Positions 1-9,743 are shown, counted from the stretch's first letter. The stretch: 64,000 nucleotides of DNA from Methylobacter sp. KS41 (GCA_002862125.1 PHSP01000001.1:682001-746000); one strand, 5' to 3'. Notes: generated by a model not told the origin, from the sequence alone. Translations and numbers: made by a program.

Positions 1-1
1 G

Positions 2-700
2 GCGGCCAGCATGTTTGCTCGATGGTCTCAAGAAAATTATTTCAAGTACATGCGTGAACATTATGGTTTAGATAAGCTGGCAGATTATCGTACAGAAGAC
101 ATCACTGAGCCTATGCAAGTGGTTAATCCCGCTTATCGCGAACTGGATGGCAAAGTCAGATCACACGTGGGTAAACTCAATCGCCTGCAGGCCCAATTTG
201 GCGCCCTGCACTTTGAAGGCAACCTGGATGATAAAAACTATACCGCTTTTGAGCAAAAGAAAGCCGATCTAAAACAAGCGATCGAACAGGTAGACGCGAT
301 CGTTAAAACCCTTAAACTGGCGCGAAAAGAAACCTCGCGGCATATTGATGTCAGTGATTTACCGGATGATCAAAAGTTTAAACAACTCAGCACCCAAAGC
401 AAACACCTGATAGACACTTTGAAAATGACGGCTTATCGAGCGGAAACCGCAATGGCCAACAGTCTGCGCGAAACCATGACGCGGCCTGATGAGGCACGCA
501 CATTACTCTGCGCACTTTATAAAACGGAAGCGGATTTGCTCCCTGATCCGGATAACCAAACACTGACCATTCGTGTTCATCACATGGCCAACGTCGTGTC
601 TGATAAGCTGATTGAAAAACTTTGCGTCGAACTCACTGCAACAGAGACTCGGTTTCCACGAACCAATTTACGCATGATTTTTAAACTGGGATCAAATTAA
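2..700 (+). CDS. Putative transposase, C-terminal part (cut by window start)
   Basis: The reading frame is open from the window edge (Ala-Ala-Ser before the first Met at 11), so the real start lies upstream. The visible part begins with the motif RWSQENYFKYMREHYGLDKL, which I associate with the C-terminal half of a family of putative DDE-type transposases. The rest is helical and charged, with a likely coiled coil around residues 45-110. The last residues run up to the IS91 remnant: the stop at 698-700 overlaps the end of the opposite-strand frame that stops at 681. The natural C-terminus may therefore have been altered at that junction. Family assignment rests on remembered motif similarity only. 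Confidence 0.45.
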   Translation, partial: AASMFARWSQENYFKYMREHYGLDKLADYRTEDITEPMQVVNPAYRELDGKVRSHVGKLNRLQAQFGALHFEGNLDDKNYTAFEQKKADLKQAIEQVDAIVKTLKLARKETSRHIDVSDLPDDQKFKQLSTQSKHLIDTLKMTAYRAETAMANSLRETMTRPDEARTLLCALYKTEADLLPDPDNQTLTIRVHHMANVVSDKLIEKLCVELTATETRFPRTNLRMIFKLGSN

Positions 701-1083
701 AATACCCGAGATCAGGTTGTCTGAAGATATTGTAAACCACGGCTTTATTCTGGTACGCGATCGCGGCAATCGCCTCGGGTAGCGTAAAGACTACATGGAA
801 GTACTCTACGGGAATAAGATCAGCCTGGCGATCTTCCAACCATTGCGCACGGACCAGTGATTGGCATTTAGGGCAGTGCCGATTGCGGCAACTGTTGTAA
901 GCAATGCGCTGATAACCGCAGTTGTCGCACTGTTCAACATGGCCGCCGAGAGCGGCGGTACGGCACCGTTCGATCGCACTCATGACGCAACGCTGCCCAC
1001 GGCTGAGGGACTCAGCGTGTTGCTGGCGGGGCAGAACCGGTCTGATGAAAGATGTCCGCTACCTCGAGCCCGGAGGCACGCAT
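681..1083 (-). pseudogene. IS91-family transposase remnant (N-terminal zinc-finger part)
   Basis: This frame carries the IS91-type N-terminal zinc-binding region: CDNCGYQRIAYNSCRNRHCP with further Cys, followed by VEYFHVVFTLPEAI. The natural start appears to be the ATG at 1083 (MRASGLEVADIFHQTGSAP). That frame hits a stop after about 23 codons. The zinc-finger frame (RGQRCVMSAIERC) continues one base out of phase, which points to a frameshift near the C-run at about 1028-1032. The 3' end is lost: the frame stops at 681 after about 100 residues of that frame, whereas full-length IS91 transposases are about 400 aa and carry the HUH and Y2 motifs. It is almost certainly inactive. It lies 8 bp downstream of the accessory recombinase gene in the usual IS91 order. 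Confidence 0.75.
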
Positions 1084-1091
1084 AACGCACC

Positions 1092-1970
1092 TCAGAAATG
1101 GGCGGGTGGCGCCGGAGGTGCCGCTAAACAGTCAACCTGAGGTAAGCACTCAAAGGGACTGGTGGTAGCGCACACGGTAGTAGTGGCGACCTTCAGGTAA
1201 CGCGAAGTGGTAGCCAGACTGCGATGACCCAACAGGAGTTGTATGGTGCGTATATCGGTGCCGGATTCCAGCAAGTGCGTGGCGAACGCGTGACGTAACG
1301 AGTGCGGGGTAATGGGCTTGGCAATCCCTGAGGCACGATGGGCTTTCTGACAAGCCAATTCGACGGCACTCCGGGTGATGGGTTGGCCGCTCAGGTCGCC
1401 TGGAAATAACCACAGCGTTGGTCGTAAAGTTTTCCAGTAGGCCCGCAACACCTCAAGCAAGCGCGGCGAGAGCATGACGTAGCGATCCTTGCGGCCTTTA
1501 CCTTGATCTACGCGCAGCGTCATGCTCTGGCTGTCGATGTCGGTCACCTTGAGATGGATGGCTTCGGAGACCCGCAAACCAGCTGCATAAGCGGTCATAA
1601 GAATCGTTCGATGCTTGAGGCTATCGACCGAGTCGAGGAAGTGCATGACTTCCTCACGGCTGAGAATCACCGGCAGCTTAAATGGCCGCTTGGGCATCGG
1701 AATCTCGTCGACGGCCCAGTCGCGTTTGAGTGTGACTTTGTACAGAAAGCGCAGTGCGCCGGTGGCGACACTGATACTACTCGGCGAAAGCCTCCGGGTA
1801 TTCGTCAAATAGAGCTGATAGGCGCGAACCGCTTCCGGACCAAGTTCTTCTGGCGAGCGGTGAAAATGTTCTGCATAGGCGATGACCTGTTGCAGGTAGG
1901 CCGATTGGGGATTATCGGCAAGGTTGCGGATACCCATGTCTTCGATCATCCGCTGACGTAAATGAGTCAT
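1092..1970 (-). CDS. Tyrosine recombinase accompanying an IS91-type element
   Basis: The 292-aa product is a tyrosine recombinase with an N-terminal SAM-like core-binding domain (about 1-95) and a C-terminal catalytic domain. Visible catalytic elements are the first Arg in AAGLRVSEAIHL, the Lys in DQGKGRKDR, HSLRHAFATHLLE (H-x-x-R), LGHRS, and the nucleophile Tyr in TSRYLKV. The C-terminus ends in a Pro/Ala-rich tail. The start at 1970 is supported by AGGAGA six bases upstream. Genes like this commonly precede the IS91 transposase, and the transposase remnant follows 8 bp downstream. It may still be active on its own sites, but the element cannot transpose without its transposase. Confidence 0.85.
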   Translation of the reverse strand: MTHLRQRMIEDMGIRNLADNPQSAYLQQVIAYAEHFHRSPEELGPEAVRAYQLYLTNTRRLSPSSISVATGALRFLYKVTLKRDWAVDEIPMPKRPFKLPVILSREEVMHFLDSVDSLKHRTILMTAYAAGLRVSEAIHLKVTDIDSQSMTLRVDQGKGRKDRYVMLSPRLLEVLRAYWKTLRPTLWLFPGDLSGQPITRSAVELACQKAHRASGIAKPITPHSLRHAFATHLLESGTDIRTIQLLLGHRSLATTSRYLKVATTTVCATTSPFECLPQVDCLAAPPAPPAHF

Positions 1971-2097
1971 GGCAAATCTCCTGATCGGGAGGGTGAATGA
2001 AATGCTGCAAGCAGCATCACGATCATTCTCCGATTGGAGTATTTTGTAAATCTCTCAGTAAGAACGAGAAGCCCGCAACTACCGCGTTAGCGGTTTA

Positions 2098-2924
2098 GTG
2101 TACGCCCGTGAGTGCGTACTATTTGCAGGGTGAAAGTCCCTGTCGGAGTGAGCCACAGCTCCGTAGCTGAAGGTAACTGCGTCGCCGCGAGGCGGGGTGG
2201 GGAGTAACCGGAGGCGAACTGTCGGTCCGTAGGATGACGAACCTGTTTCGGCGGAGTATAGCGGCGAGCCTGCACTAAAGTGGCGAAGCCTGGAAATAAC
2301 GCAGCACGCTGGGATGGCGGCTAAAGCGATGCTGTGGCGTACCACGTGGTTGAGGACGGAACGATAGGAAGGTAGTACGAGGTAAGCGGGGAGACCTGTC
2401 GGTGAGGTGAACACGGACAGGAGTCAGAGTCCCAATAGTACCGCACACGGCAGAGCAGCCGTGGAAATATGCGTCAGAGCAAAAGGCGCACTAGGGAAGT
2501 GGGGCAGGAAAGTTGATAGCCAAAGAACAGAGAGGAGCAGATATGATTATTGAAGCATCACCAGTGTCGAAAACGACTATACAGGATGCAAGCGTGCTGG
2601 AAAGCTGCGTGCAGCGGAAATTCGCGCCAGCGCCAATCTGGACAGAAGCTATGTTGGCAGCCCTACAAATAGGGGTTAAAGGAGGCAAATGGCACAGTTT
2701 GATCGGCAAACAAAAGCACCGGCCGGGCCAAGGACGATGCCTGCACGATCATAAACAATGGCCGAATGCCTTCTTCGCTGGTCTTGGGCTATTCACGATG
2801 TCAAAAGCCCATAAATTGGCGCGCCAATCCCGATGAGGAAACAACTGACTGGAGAGCCCGTCGCGGGAAAACTGCACACCGGGTTCGGAGGGAGGGGACG
2901 GCGAAAGCCGTTCTCTACCCCTAT
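2098..2924 (+). mobile_element. Group II intron with internally deleted ORF
   Basis: The 5' part shows the domain I hallmark GGGTGAAAGTCCC (about 2129-2141) downstream of a GTGTA-like 5' end at about 2098. The 3' part shows a domain V-like stem (GAGCCCG, then a hairpin, then TTCGGAGGGAGG at about 2852-2895) followed by a domain VI hairpin (GACGGCGAAAGCCGTTCTC) and a CTAT end at about 2924. Between them lies a shortened reverse-transcriptase ORF. The full ribozyme parts appear present while most of the intron-encoded protein is missing, so splicing or mobility would need a protein supplied from elsewhere. Both boundaries are estimated from consensus and may be off by about 10 bases. Confidence 0.75.
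2543..2836 (+). pseudogene. Group II intron reverse transcriptase/maturase, middle deleted in frame
   Basis: The 97-aa frame joins two recognisable ends of an intron-encoded protein. The N-terminus includes ALQIGVKGGKWHSLI, typical of the first 50-60 residues of these reverse transcriptases. The C-terminus includes KHRPGQGRC, then WPNAFFAGLGLFTM and KLARQSR, typical of the last 40 residues. The polymerase palm (YADD), thumb and most of the maturase domain are gone, about 350-400 residues, and the frame is kept across the junction near 2700-2715. The start at 2543 has GAGGAG five bases upstream. It cannot encode reverse transcriptase activity. Confidence 0.7.
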
Positions 2925-3180
2925 ACAATGGCCGCTATGGATAGCTATCCATAGCGACCCCTTTGAGACATTCAATCAAGATTCCCGTATGGCTGCATAT
3001 GAATAGTAAACTGACAGTCGATTCTTGCAAACTAATTGGCGCTACTGGCAATTTACCGACACTGATCAAATCTCCTCACCGGCGATTCTCGGGATCTATA
3101 ACCATATCTTGTTCAATAGGGTTTCCATTCATCAAGGTCTGACCGCTCATGGGGATCGTTGTAACAATCCTTGGAAGATT

Positions 3181-6003
3181 TTACCCAGCACTCAAATCAC
3201 GAGGCAGGTACAGATATTCGGAAAGGTCGCGGATCAGCGACTCGGCCATTTTCTCGGCGCAGGGTTTCCACGCCCTGGCGAAGCGAGCATCCATGCCCGT
3301 GCGGCGGATCGTCTCCAGCCAGTCCTGCACAATCCGTTCAGGATAACCTGCCGCTCTGGCGGCTTGGTGCAACAGTGTGTATTCCCGCAGAAGCTGGGTG
3401 CTAAAGGTCAACGGGTCATCGGAACCTAGCGCGATCATTACTGGTGGCGGATCGCTAGGTTCGGGAACAGGTGGGAATAATCTCAGGATCGGGTGATTAC
3501 GAAGATCCAGCAAGTCCCCTATGAGCAGATTGCTCGATGGATTGACCTCGACGACAATGCCACTTTGGGCAATCCCTCGACGGAGTCCATGCTGCACGGC
3601 TGTGAGCGCCGCCACCTCATTCATGCAGACCGGCACATCGATGAGTGTCTGACCGCGCCGGAAAACCTGCTCGTCGTCGAAATAAGTCTCCAGAATCTTG
3701 CCGACCCGCCGTTGGGCGTGGACTCGCCTTTCATGGCCGCTCCAAGACTTGATGCTCCTCGCGCCATTCAGAAAAGTATCGAATCCGCCATCAACCAGGG
3801 GTTTCTTGACAAAGGGCGGCACTAGAAACCGGTGCAACATATGATGGGCCTCGGCGAGCTCTTCCACTTGGTAGCCATGCTTGCCATAGACCAGATCGGA
3901 CAATTCGCGCACCTGATTTAGCAACACGTCCACCCTGCCGGTGGGGGCTGCTGCGGCATACTCGGGTTTAATCCGGTATTTGCTGTAGAGGCGCCATTCC
4001 CAAACCAGATCCCACAAGCGGTCCTCGGCCGACATCAGTATCGAGCCGACCGATTCCGCCCAAGTTTGCGGATCCACGCCGAGGGCAACCGCGTGACCTA
4101 GCCGTCCGGGAGTATTGCCAAGGATATAGTGAACTTGTTCGTAGATGCGCCGCATACCTTCCAGCAAGTGCCGGAAGTCTTCGCCCACATGCGCAGTAAC
4201 CCTTAACGGCGGTCCCGCGCCTTCCAGTATTGATACTTTCGCCGCTTCGTCGAGAATATGGCGGAACAAAGGAGCAAGAACCCAAGTTGGGACACCCAAC
4301 TCGTCACTGGCGACATCGAGCCCGCGGATGAGCCACAGAGAGGACGGCACAGACTGGATAAGCTCGGCGAGTGCGCGAGCCTTGCAGCATTGTCCGGCGA
4401 AATACCCGACGTAGCGGCCATGCTCGACATCCGTTCCGCTCTTGTAAGGCTCGGTGTGCGTGCCGGCCCAAAATGCGGCCGGCACGCCTTCGGGCCATGC
4501 CTTGTCGTAATCCCGTGATTTGATGAAATGGAAAATGACACCCATCTCAGGCTCAAATATCGAGCCGCTATTCTGCCTCAAAACATGTTGCCACGATTGG
4601 ACGTAACTTAATGCGCATTCGCCGATCTCGATGGCGGTATTCCCCATGCTGGTGCGAAGCTCCAGCGCCTTGATGCGGTGCCTTTCGCCGGCTACTTGGT
4701 AAGAGATTTCGGGAAGGATAGGATTAAGGGGTGCTCGTAGCTTGCCTACGCGGTCGTAAAAACGGATAAACCATTGCAAGCCACCTGTGAGAGGGCGTTC
4801 GACGACGGCACGATAATACTGGCAGCGGACTCGTACGGTTTGCCAGAAAATGCGAGCAAAGTGTTCATCGTATTGATCGCCGGGGCCCTCGTCTCCTTTA
4901 TCAAGGTAGGCGAGCGAGTGGTGGAGCAGCCATCTTTCCCCCACATTTTCGCCACGCAAGTCCAGCCGAACGGCAATGGGATCACAGCGCTGGAAGGCAT
5001 CCTGCACACTTTTAATGGGATAATCTCTTAGTTTCAAAGCCGTAGGATGGATGTCCGAGTAGAGATCGCGGAGTGGCTCGATTTCAGGCAAGCGCTTATC
5101 ATCACCTGAAGCGAGCGCGTCGAGCACGGCAACGAGCATCTCGCGCCGCCGGGGTGTCCATGCCGGATGAAGGTTTTGTTTCCAGGTTGGCGTGAAATCT
5201 TCTTCGTTATCGTCTGGCGGCGCTTGAGCCGAATCCAAAAATTCATTACACAGAAAGTCGCGGAAGTCGTATCCGCCACGGATCAGATGTTCGGCGAGTG
5301 CGCAACGCGCCACAGCGGCAGCAAGTAGCCAGCGCACCAAAAACTTGCCGTTGGACAGCGGGGCGCCGGGGCTTTCAAGCTCATTTTCCTCGACATCGGG
5401 GCTGGCAATCGCGGCGAGCGCCGAGACCCACAGGAGAGGAAAGTCCATGCCTGCGCCGATATGCTGGTGTATCTCGGCCACCCCCGAGTCGAGGAGGTGG
5501 CGGACGAGCAATGGCGGGTCAATATCGACACTCATTGGCGGAGGTTCGACGCCGAGTGCGGACAATAGCAAGTCTTCTGGCATGGTAATTGTCAGCCATC
5601 GATAATGAGTTGTTGCGTCGAGCGAGGAAAGTTCCGTGCTCTCCTCGATCTCGGTCACCCCGCCGCGTGCAACAAGGTGACTGCCGGCTAATGAGCGTAA
5701 GTACCGGTGCATGGGCACAGGCATGGGCATATGATCGCTTTGGAGTCCGAACCACCCACGGTCGCGGGAGGATACCAAACGGTCAAGCGACCAGCCCGTA
5801 TGAGGGGCAAACTGATTCTCGCAAGCGCGCCAGAGATTCCGGGTCCGGTTATCCTCGCCAAGCTGAGGATCAAGTTCCAGCAAGGCGCTGCGAAAGGATT
5901 CCTCGCTGGACAAGGGAAAAGCCGCGATCTCGGCGCGCAAATAAGGCTCGGGTATGCGTTTTGGGGGCAGTGTGCTTGCGTTCAATAGATCGTTAGTTGT
6001 CAT
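3181..6003 (-). CDS. rdrB: RADAR adenosine deaminase RdrB
   Basis: This 940-aa protein matches the large divergent adenosine deaminase of RADAR antiphage systems. Metal-site elements characteristic of adenosine/AMP deaminases are visible in order: EIHQHIGAG (H179, H181), TAHVGEDF (603-610) with RLGHAVALG shortly after, NPSSNLL (821-827), and GSDDP (860-864). In characterised systems RdrB forms a large shell and, with RdrA, deaminates adenosine nucleotides during infection. The start chosen is the ATG at 6003, which overlaps the last 11 bases of rdrA. The in-frame codon at 6066 would overlap rdrA by 74 bases. The gene is last in the rdrD-rdrA-rdrB operon. No terminator is evident in the next 200 bases. 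Confidence 0.9.
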   Translation of the reverse strand: MTTNDLLNASTLPPKRIPEPYLRAEIAAFPLSSEESFRSALLELDPQLGEDNRTRNLWRACENQFAPHTGWSLDRLVSSRDRGWFGLQSDHMPMPVPMHRYLRSLAGSHLVARGGVTEIEESTELSSLDATTHYRWLTITMPEDLLLSALGVEPPPMSVDIDPPLLVRHLLDSGVAEIHQHIGAGMDFPLLWVSALAAIASPDVEENELESPGAPLSNGKFLVRWLLAAAVARCALAEHLIRGGYDFRDFLCNEFLDSAQAPPDDNEEDFTPTWKQNLHPAWTPRRREMLVAVLDALASGDDKRLPEIEPLRDLYSDIHPTALKLRDYPIKSVQDAFQRCDPIAVRLDLRGENVGERWLLHHSLAYLDKGDEGPGDQYDEHFARIFWQTVRVRCQYYRAVVERPLTGGLQWFIRFYDRVGKLRAPLNPILPEISYQVAGERHRIKALELRTSMGNTAIEIGECALSYVQSWQHVLRQNSGSIFEPEMGVIFHFIKSRDYDKAWPEGVPAAFWAGTHTEPYKSGTDVEHGRYVGYFAGQCCKARALAELIQSVPSSLWLIRGLDVASDELGVPTWVLAPLFRHILDEAAKVSILEGAGPPLRVTAHVGEDFRHLLEGMRRIYEQVHYILGNTPGRLGHAVALGVDPQTWAESVGSILMSAEDRLWDLVWEWRLYSKYRIKPEYAAAAPTGRVDVLLNQVRELSDLVYGKHGYQVEELAEAHHMLHRFLVPPFVKKPLVDGGFDTFLNGARSIKSWSGHERRVHAQRRVGKILETYFDDEQVFRRGQTLIDVPVCMNEVAALTAVQHGLRRGIAQSGIVVEVNPSSNLLIGDLLDLRNHPILRLFPPVPEPSDPPPVMIALGSDDPLTFSTQLLREYTLLHQAARAAGYPERIVQDWLETIRRTGMDARFARAWKPCAEKMAESLIRDLSEYLYLPRDLSAG

Positions 6004-9000
6004 AAGGCTTGCCGCTAGATCTCTCGTATTCTTCCCAAACTTGATGCAGATTGCCAAAGTCTCCAATCGACTTTATGTATTCCTTATATTTTCCGGGAGC
6101 TGATGGTGCGGCTTCTTTACTGTCCGGTTGGGCTGCTGAAGCCTTGAAAATATTCTTTAGCTCCTCATCAATGTCGGCAAGAATAAACGGCCAGTTATCT
6201 TTCCAAGCCGTTAACATTGGATCATTTACCCCTTTCTTATCTATGAGTATCCTTTTGATTTCTTTGAAGCGATCAGTCTCATTTTTAAACGGTACATATA
6301 GATGGCTAAACAGTAATGGCAATTTCTCTTCGAGCCAGTCTCTGACTGCGGCTCTTGGCTCAAGCTCAAGCTCCAGTCTAGACTCAAAATAGAGAACTTT
6401 ATCCTTCATCCGGTTTTTTATACTGGAATAAAGTTCCGAGGCAGCCAGTATTACTAATTCTTCAAAATACTCGATACTCGCCTTACTCGCCTTTAATTTC
6501 AGTACCTCCAGAGGCTTATCCCAGGAGTGGATTTTATTAATAGCGGATTGCCAAGTGTCTGAGTCAGTTTCGATAATTAGTGCCGCATACGTTTCCAGTA
6601 CGCACGCCGCCCAACCAGCGGCCAGCAATCGAGGCAGGTTATCTGTCTCGTCTTCATTTGTTAAATTATCCTTTACGGAGGTTCTGAAGTTCCTCCACCG
6701 CTGCCGGAAAACATCATGCGCCACAAAAGTACTCCATTCAGGCACGGGCCATCCCAGGGTGATTGTCTCCTTTTTCATTTGCCGGCTCGATGGGCTTACA
6801 ACCTCATGGCAGATTTCGACAATAGCTGAGCGTGTTAATGGAGGCCGGTTTACCACGGCACTGCCACTCTTAGGCCCCGCTAATAAAAGGATGTCGTGTA
6901 AGATGACTAACCATGAGGAAACGCGGGGCGGCAACTCGGCCACCTTTCTATCATTAGTCGCAATAACGAAAGGTTGCGGGAAGCATGTTCCAGATGTTAC
7001 GTCGTCATTTGGGTTTTTTTTACGGTTATCAGGATGCTGGTACTCAAGAGATAGGATGACATTTTCAAGGCTGTTGACGATAAGTGTGGATCGAGCTATA
7101 TAGCCTACTGGCGATTTTTCAGGCCTGACAGGATTATCTATGAAGCTGACGGCCCTCAGGTACTTTATGATTGGTTTTGCTGCATTAAAGTCAAGTACGG
7201 TCCCACCCGTGTCTATTCGACGGATAATGTTGTTTTGCAGGCATTGGCCCATTGCATTCTGCATCTGGCTTCCGGCTATGACGTTTCTCAGCATAGTCCG
7301 GGCTATCTTCTCGGCTCTGAAGTCAAAATCACTATTCATTGGGGAGTCGCGGACCACCCAATAGGCAAGCTGCCAGAGATCCAGTACTCCCCGCGCGGGA
7401 AGGAGAAGACCATACTGAGCTGCTCGAGACAAAGACAACGGGCAGCACTCGCTGGTGTTTGCGGATAAAGCATGTATAAGAAGCTGCCGGTTTAAACGGA
7501 TCAAATCAGCACCTTTGGGGTTTTGCTTGCGTAGCGAATCTGTTACTGAATTCAATTTTATGCCTTTAAAAAGTTCTTCGTCATAGATTGAATTATTGTC
7601 TTGGATGATTTTGTTTAAATATGGAATCAAAGCTGATTGAAGTTGAGGCGATGACAAGGGATTATCATCCAACAGCTTTTTAGTTTCCACATTCAATTTT
7701 TCAGAGATGAATTTTGTAAGTTTTGATTGGGGCTCGGATTTAAGTTTTTCGATCAGCAAAGTCACAAATTCAATATCATCAGAGCTAAATATATTCAGGA
7801 TTTTATCCTGCACATCGAACAAATCGATCAAGCGGATAATTTTCTTCGAAGAAGGACTATCCTCCGGTGCTACATTCCCTATTTTTAGGTTCTTTTTATC
7901 TTGTTCTGTGGCAGTCGTCGGGATACGAATACTTTTGAGCAGATTATAGATGTTCTCCATTTGATCTTTATCTGAGGGATGAAATCTCAGCGTCTCCTTG
8001 GGATTCACCAACTCAACCTGAATCCGGTGGTTGGGTGGCCAGATTTTCTGTGCGGTGGCTGCGGCTTGACGGCGCGCCATGATCAACGCCTCGTCCTCGC
8101 CTCCATAGCCTATTTTACCTCTGGCATCGGCACCATCCCGGCTGTGTATCAGCTCCTTCCAATATGCACGCTCCAGAAAACTCTCAACTTCCACCTGGTC
8201 ACCGGCCATTACCAGCCAAAGACAAGGGTGCGACACCATCTGAGCAAGCTTGATGATCGACTCAAGGTGGTCGGTGCTGCGGTCGATATTATCGATGGGC
8301 AAAATGATAGAGCAGCCTTCGTCCTGTCCATGTTGGCGATCCAGTTTTTTGGAGAGGTCATCCATTGCTTTCTTGAAACGAGAGCGGAAGCTGGCATAGA
8401 TGTCGGCAGCCGCGATTTGTCGATTGGCTTTGTTGCGGGTGTCGGTTTCCTGGATCTCTTCCCACATCAAAGTCGCGTCGTTAATTAACCGGCCAAACTG
8501 CTGCCGAGCGCTGTCTGCGCCTTCCTCGAAAATCGATGTGGAGCCCGTGCCCTTGTTTTCGCAACCTGTGGGGTCAAGCGCATTACGGACACGGGTAAGC
8601 AAGGTCGTGAGAAGATTGGTATTCGGCGCCAGTGGTTCCAGGTCGAGCGGGTTAAGCCAAACGATGTGTTGTTTTGTCTTGAGATATTCAGCGCATTCTA
8701 GCGCTCTTTTCTTTAATGTACCTTCGTGTGTGGATTCGTCAGGTTTTTCCTTGCCAAAAAATTCCTTGCCTTTCTCGCGCCTGCAAACGGCCTCTTGAGC
8801 GCTGAAAAGAACGGTGGTTTTGCCTGTGCCTCGGGAACCGTAAACGAGGAAACAACTACTGACTTCCTTCATGTCCTGGACGTTATTGGCGTTATGGTTT
8901 TCCTCCCTATTTTTTTCTGCACCTTCGATGCGGATAAGCAGGTCGCGAACGGCGCACTTGACCGGGGTTAGTAATTCGTCCCATTTCATGGCGTGTGCCT

Positions 9001-9043
9001 CGGGACGGGGCGAGAATTCGAACTTCGTCTGGTTGTCACTCAT
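5993..9043 (-). CDS. rdrA: RADAR ATPase RdrA
   Basis: This 1016-aa P-loop ATPase has its Walker A at residues 69-76 (GSRGTGKT), a Walker B-like strand SIILPIDNID (245-254), and a sensor-like strand CLWLVMAGD (274-282). The remaining 700 residues are mainly helical. Size, the position between a SLATT-like gene and a large deaminase, and the P-loop context match RdrA, which assembles into rings and works with RdrB. The start ATG at 9043 overlaps the end of rdrD by 8 bases (ATGAGTGA) and has GGGGAGG upstream, so translation is probably coupled. Identity rests on the combination of genes as well as the motifs. Confidence 0.88.
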   Translation of the reverse strand: MSDNQTKFEFSPRPEAHAMKWDELLTPVKCAVRDLLIRIEGAEKNREENHNANNVQDMKEVSSCFLVYGSRGTGKTTVLFSAQEAVCRREKGKEFFGKEKPDESTHEGTLKKRALECAEYLKTKQHIVWLNPLDLEPLAPNTNLLTTLLTRVRNALDPTGCENKGTGSTSIFEEGADSARQQFGRLINDATLMWEEIQETDTRNKANRQIAAADIYASFRSRFKKAMDDLSKKLDRQHGQDEGCSIILPIDNIDRSTDHLESIIKLAQMVSHPCLWLVMAGDQVEVESFLERAYWKELIHSRDGADARGKIGYGGEDEALIMARRQAAATAQKIWPPNHRIQVELVNPKETLRFHPSDKDQMENIYNLLKSIRIPTTATEQDKKNLKIGNVAPEDSPSSKKIIRLIDLFDVQDKILNIFSSDDIEFVTLLIEKLKSEPQSKLTKFISEKLNVETKKLLDDNPLSSPQLQSALIPYLNKIIQDNNSIYDEELFKGIKLNSVTDSLRKQNPKGADLIRLNRQLLIHALSANTSECCPLSLSRAAQYGLLLPARGVLDLWQLAYWVVRDSPMNSDFDFRAEKIARTMLRNVIAGSQMQNAMGQCLQNNIIRRIDTGGTVLDFNAAKPIIKYLRAVSFIDNPVRPEKSPVGYIARSTLIVNSLENVILSLEYQHPDNRKKNPNDDVTSGTCFPQPFVIATNDRKVAELPPRVSSWLVILHDILLLAGPKSGSAVVNRPPLTRSAIVEICHEVVSPSSRQMKKETITLGWPVPEWSTFVAHDVFRQRWRNFRTSVKDNLTNEDETDNLPRLLAAGWAACVLETYAALIIETDSDTWQSAINKIHSWDKPLEVLKLKASKASIEYFEELVILAASELYSSIKNRMKDKVLYFESRLELELEPRAAVRDWLEEKLPLLFSHLYVPFKNETDRFKEIKRILIDKKGVNDPMLTAWKDNWPFILADIDEELKNIFKASAAQPDSKEAAPSAPGKYKEYIKSIGDFGNLHQVWEEYERSSGKPYDN

Positions 9044-9743
9044 GGGATTTTCCTCCCCTTTGGCGGATTTGTTCTATTGTTGGATTAGTAAGATTACCCG
9101 GGGCTGCCGGTCTTTCTCCGGAACCGTTGTTGACACCGATTGATTTTTCGTAGTCGGCCAAGGCGTCCGAGATGGCTTGGCCCCATTCCTTTGTTTCATC
9201 CTGGACGATTTGATAAGCCTTGTTTGAGACTTTTTTAAACAGATCAAACGCTTCATCAACCTGCATTTGCTCTAGTTTCGAACCCCGGTTTTTAACCAGC
9301 CACTGGCTCCAATCCAATCGAAACCGGGTTAACAGCCTCCCTAAGTCGAATTGTGCCATGACATAACGAATATGTCCGCCGGTAGCCCCAAATAACCTGT
9401 TCAATACAAGAAAAGCAGCAGCGACAGCCAGGGAAAGGTATCCATAATCAGAGTAGTTTTTAAATAACCCGGGATGCGCATTTTGCAAAAGCGGGGCGAG
9501 TAAACCCAATGTGCCAAAAATAAAGGCACCGGTGCGAGTGATCACCGAGAGCCGCCTTTGCTTATTTCGCTGATTATCGTAATATTCCACATCACTTTCA
9601 ATAAGATCATTCAAAGCGGCAAAAATCTTATTGAGCGATTCAAGAAGGTTTTCATCTGTCCACTCTTCTACTTTGATAGTATCGAAAAAATTTTTAAGCT
9701 TAGTTGGCTCAACGTAACGCTTATCTCTAGTAAACGGCCACAT
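9036..9743 (-). CDS. rdrD: RADAR accessory membrane protein RdrD (SLATT-like)
   Basis: This 235-aa protein has a helical N-terminus (1-65), two adjacent hydrophobic segments at about 68-87 and 100-119, and a long helical cytoplasmic tail. That is the architecture of SLATT-domain proteins, which are predicted pore- or membrane-acting modules in nucleotide-linked defence systems. A SLATT-type gene (RdrD) is one of two known accessory partners of RADAR, the other being the Csx27-like RdrC. It is the first gene of the operon and overlaps rdrA by 8 bases. The ribosome-binding site is weak (GGAAAT before the ATG at 9743). A role in membrane disruption is inferred from the family. Confidence 0.8.
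   Translation of the reverse strand: MWPFTRDKRYVEPTKLKNFFDTIKVEEWTDENLLESLNKIFAALNDLIESDVEYYDNQRNKQRRLSVITRTGAFIFGTLGLLAPLLQNAHPGLFKNYSDYGYLSLAVAAAFLVLNRLFGATGGHIRYVMAQFDLGRLLTRFRLDWSQWLVKNRGSKLEQMQVDEAFDLFKKVSNKAYQIVQDETKEWGQAISDALADYEKSIGVNNGSGERPAAPGNLTNPTIEQIRQRGGKSHE

Noticed and set aside
2079-2414. Open frames on the minus strand of the group II intron
   Set aside because: They lie inside conserved ribozyme RNA and have no ribosome-binding site or family.
4145-5996. Many plus-strand open frames over rdrB and rdrA
   Set aside because: They are shadows of the opposite-strand genes, without recognisable families or start signals.
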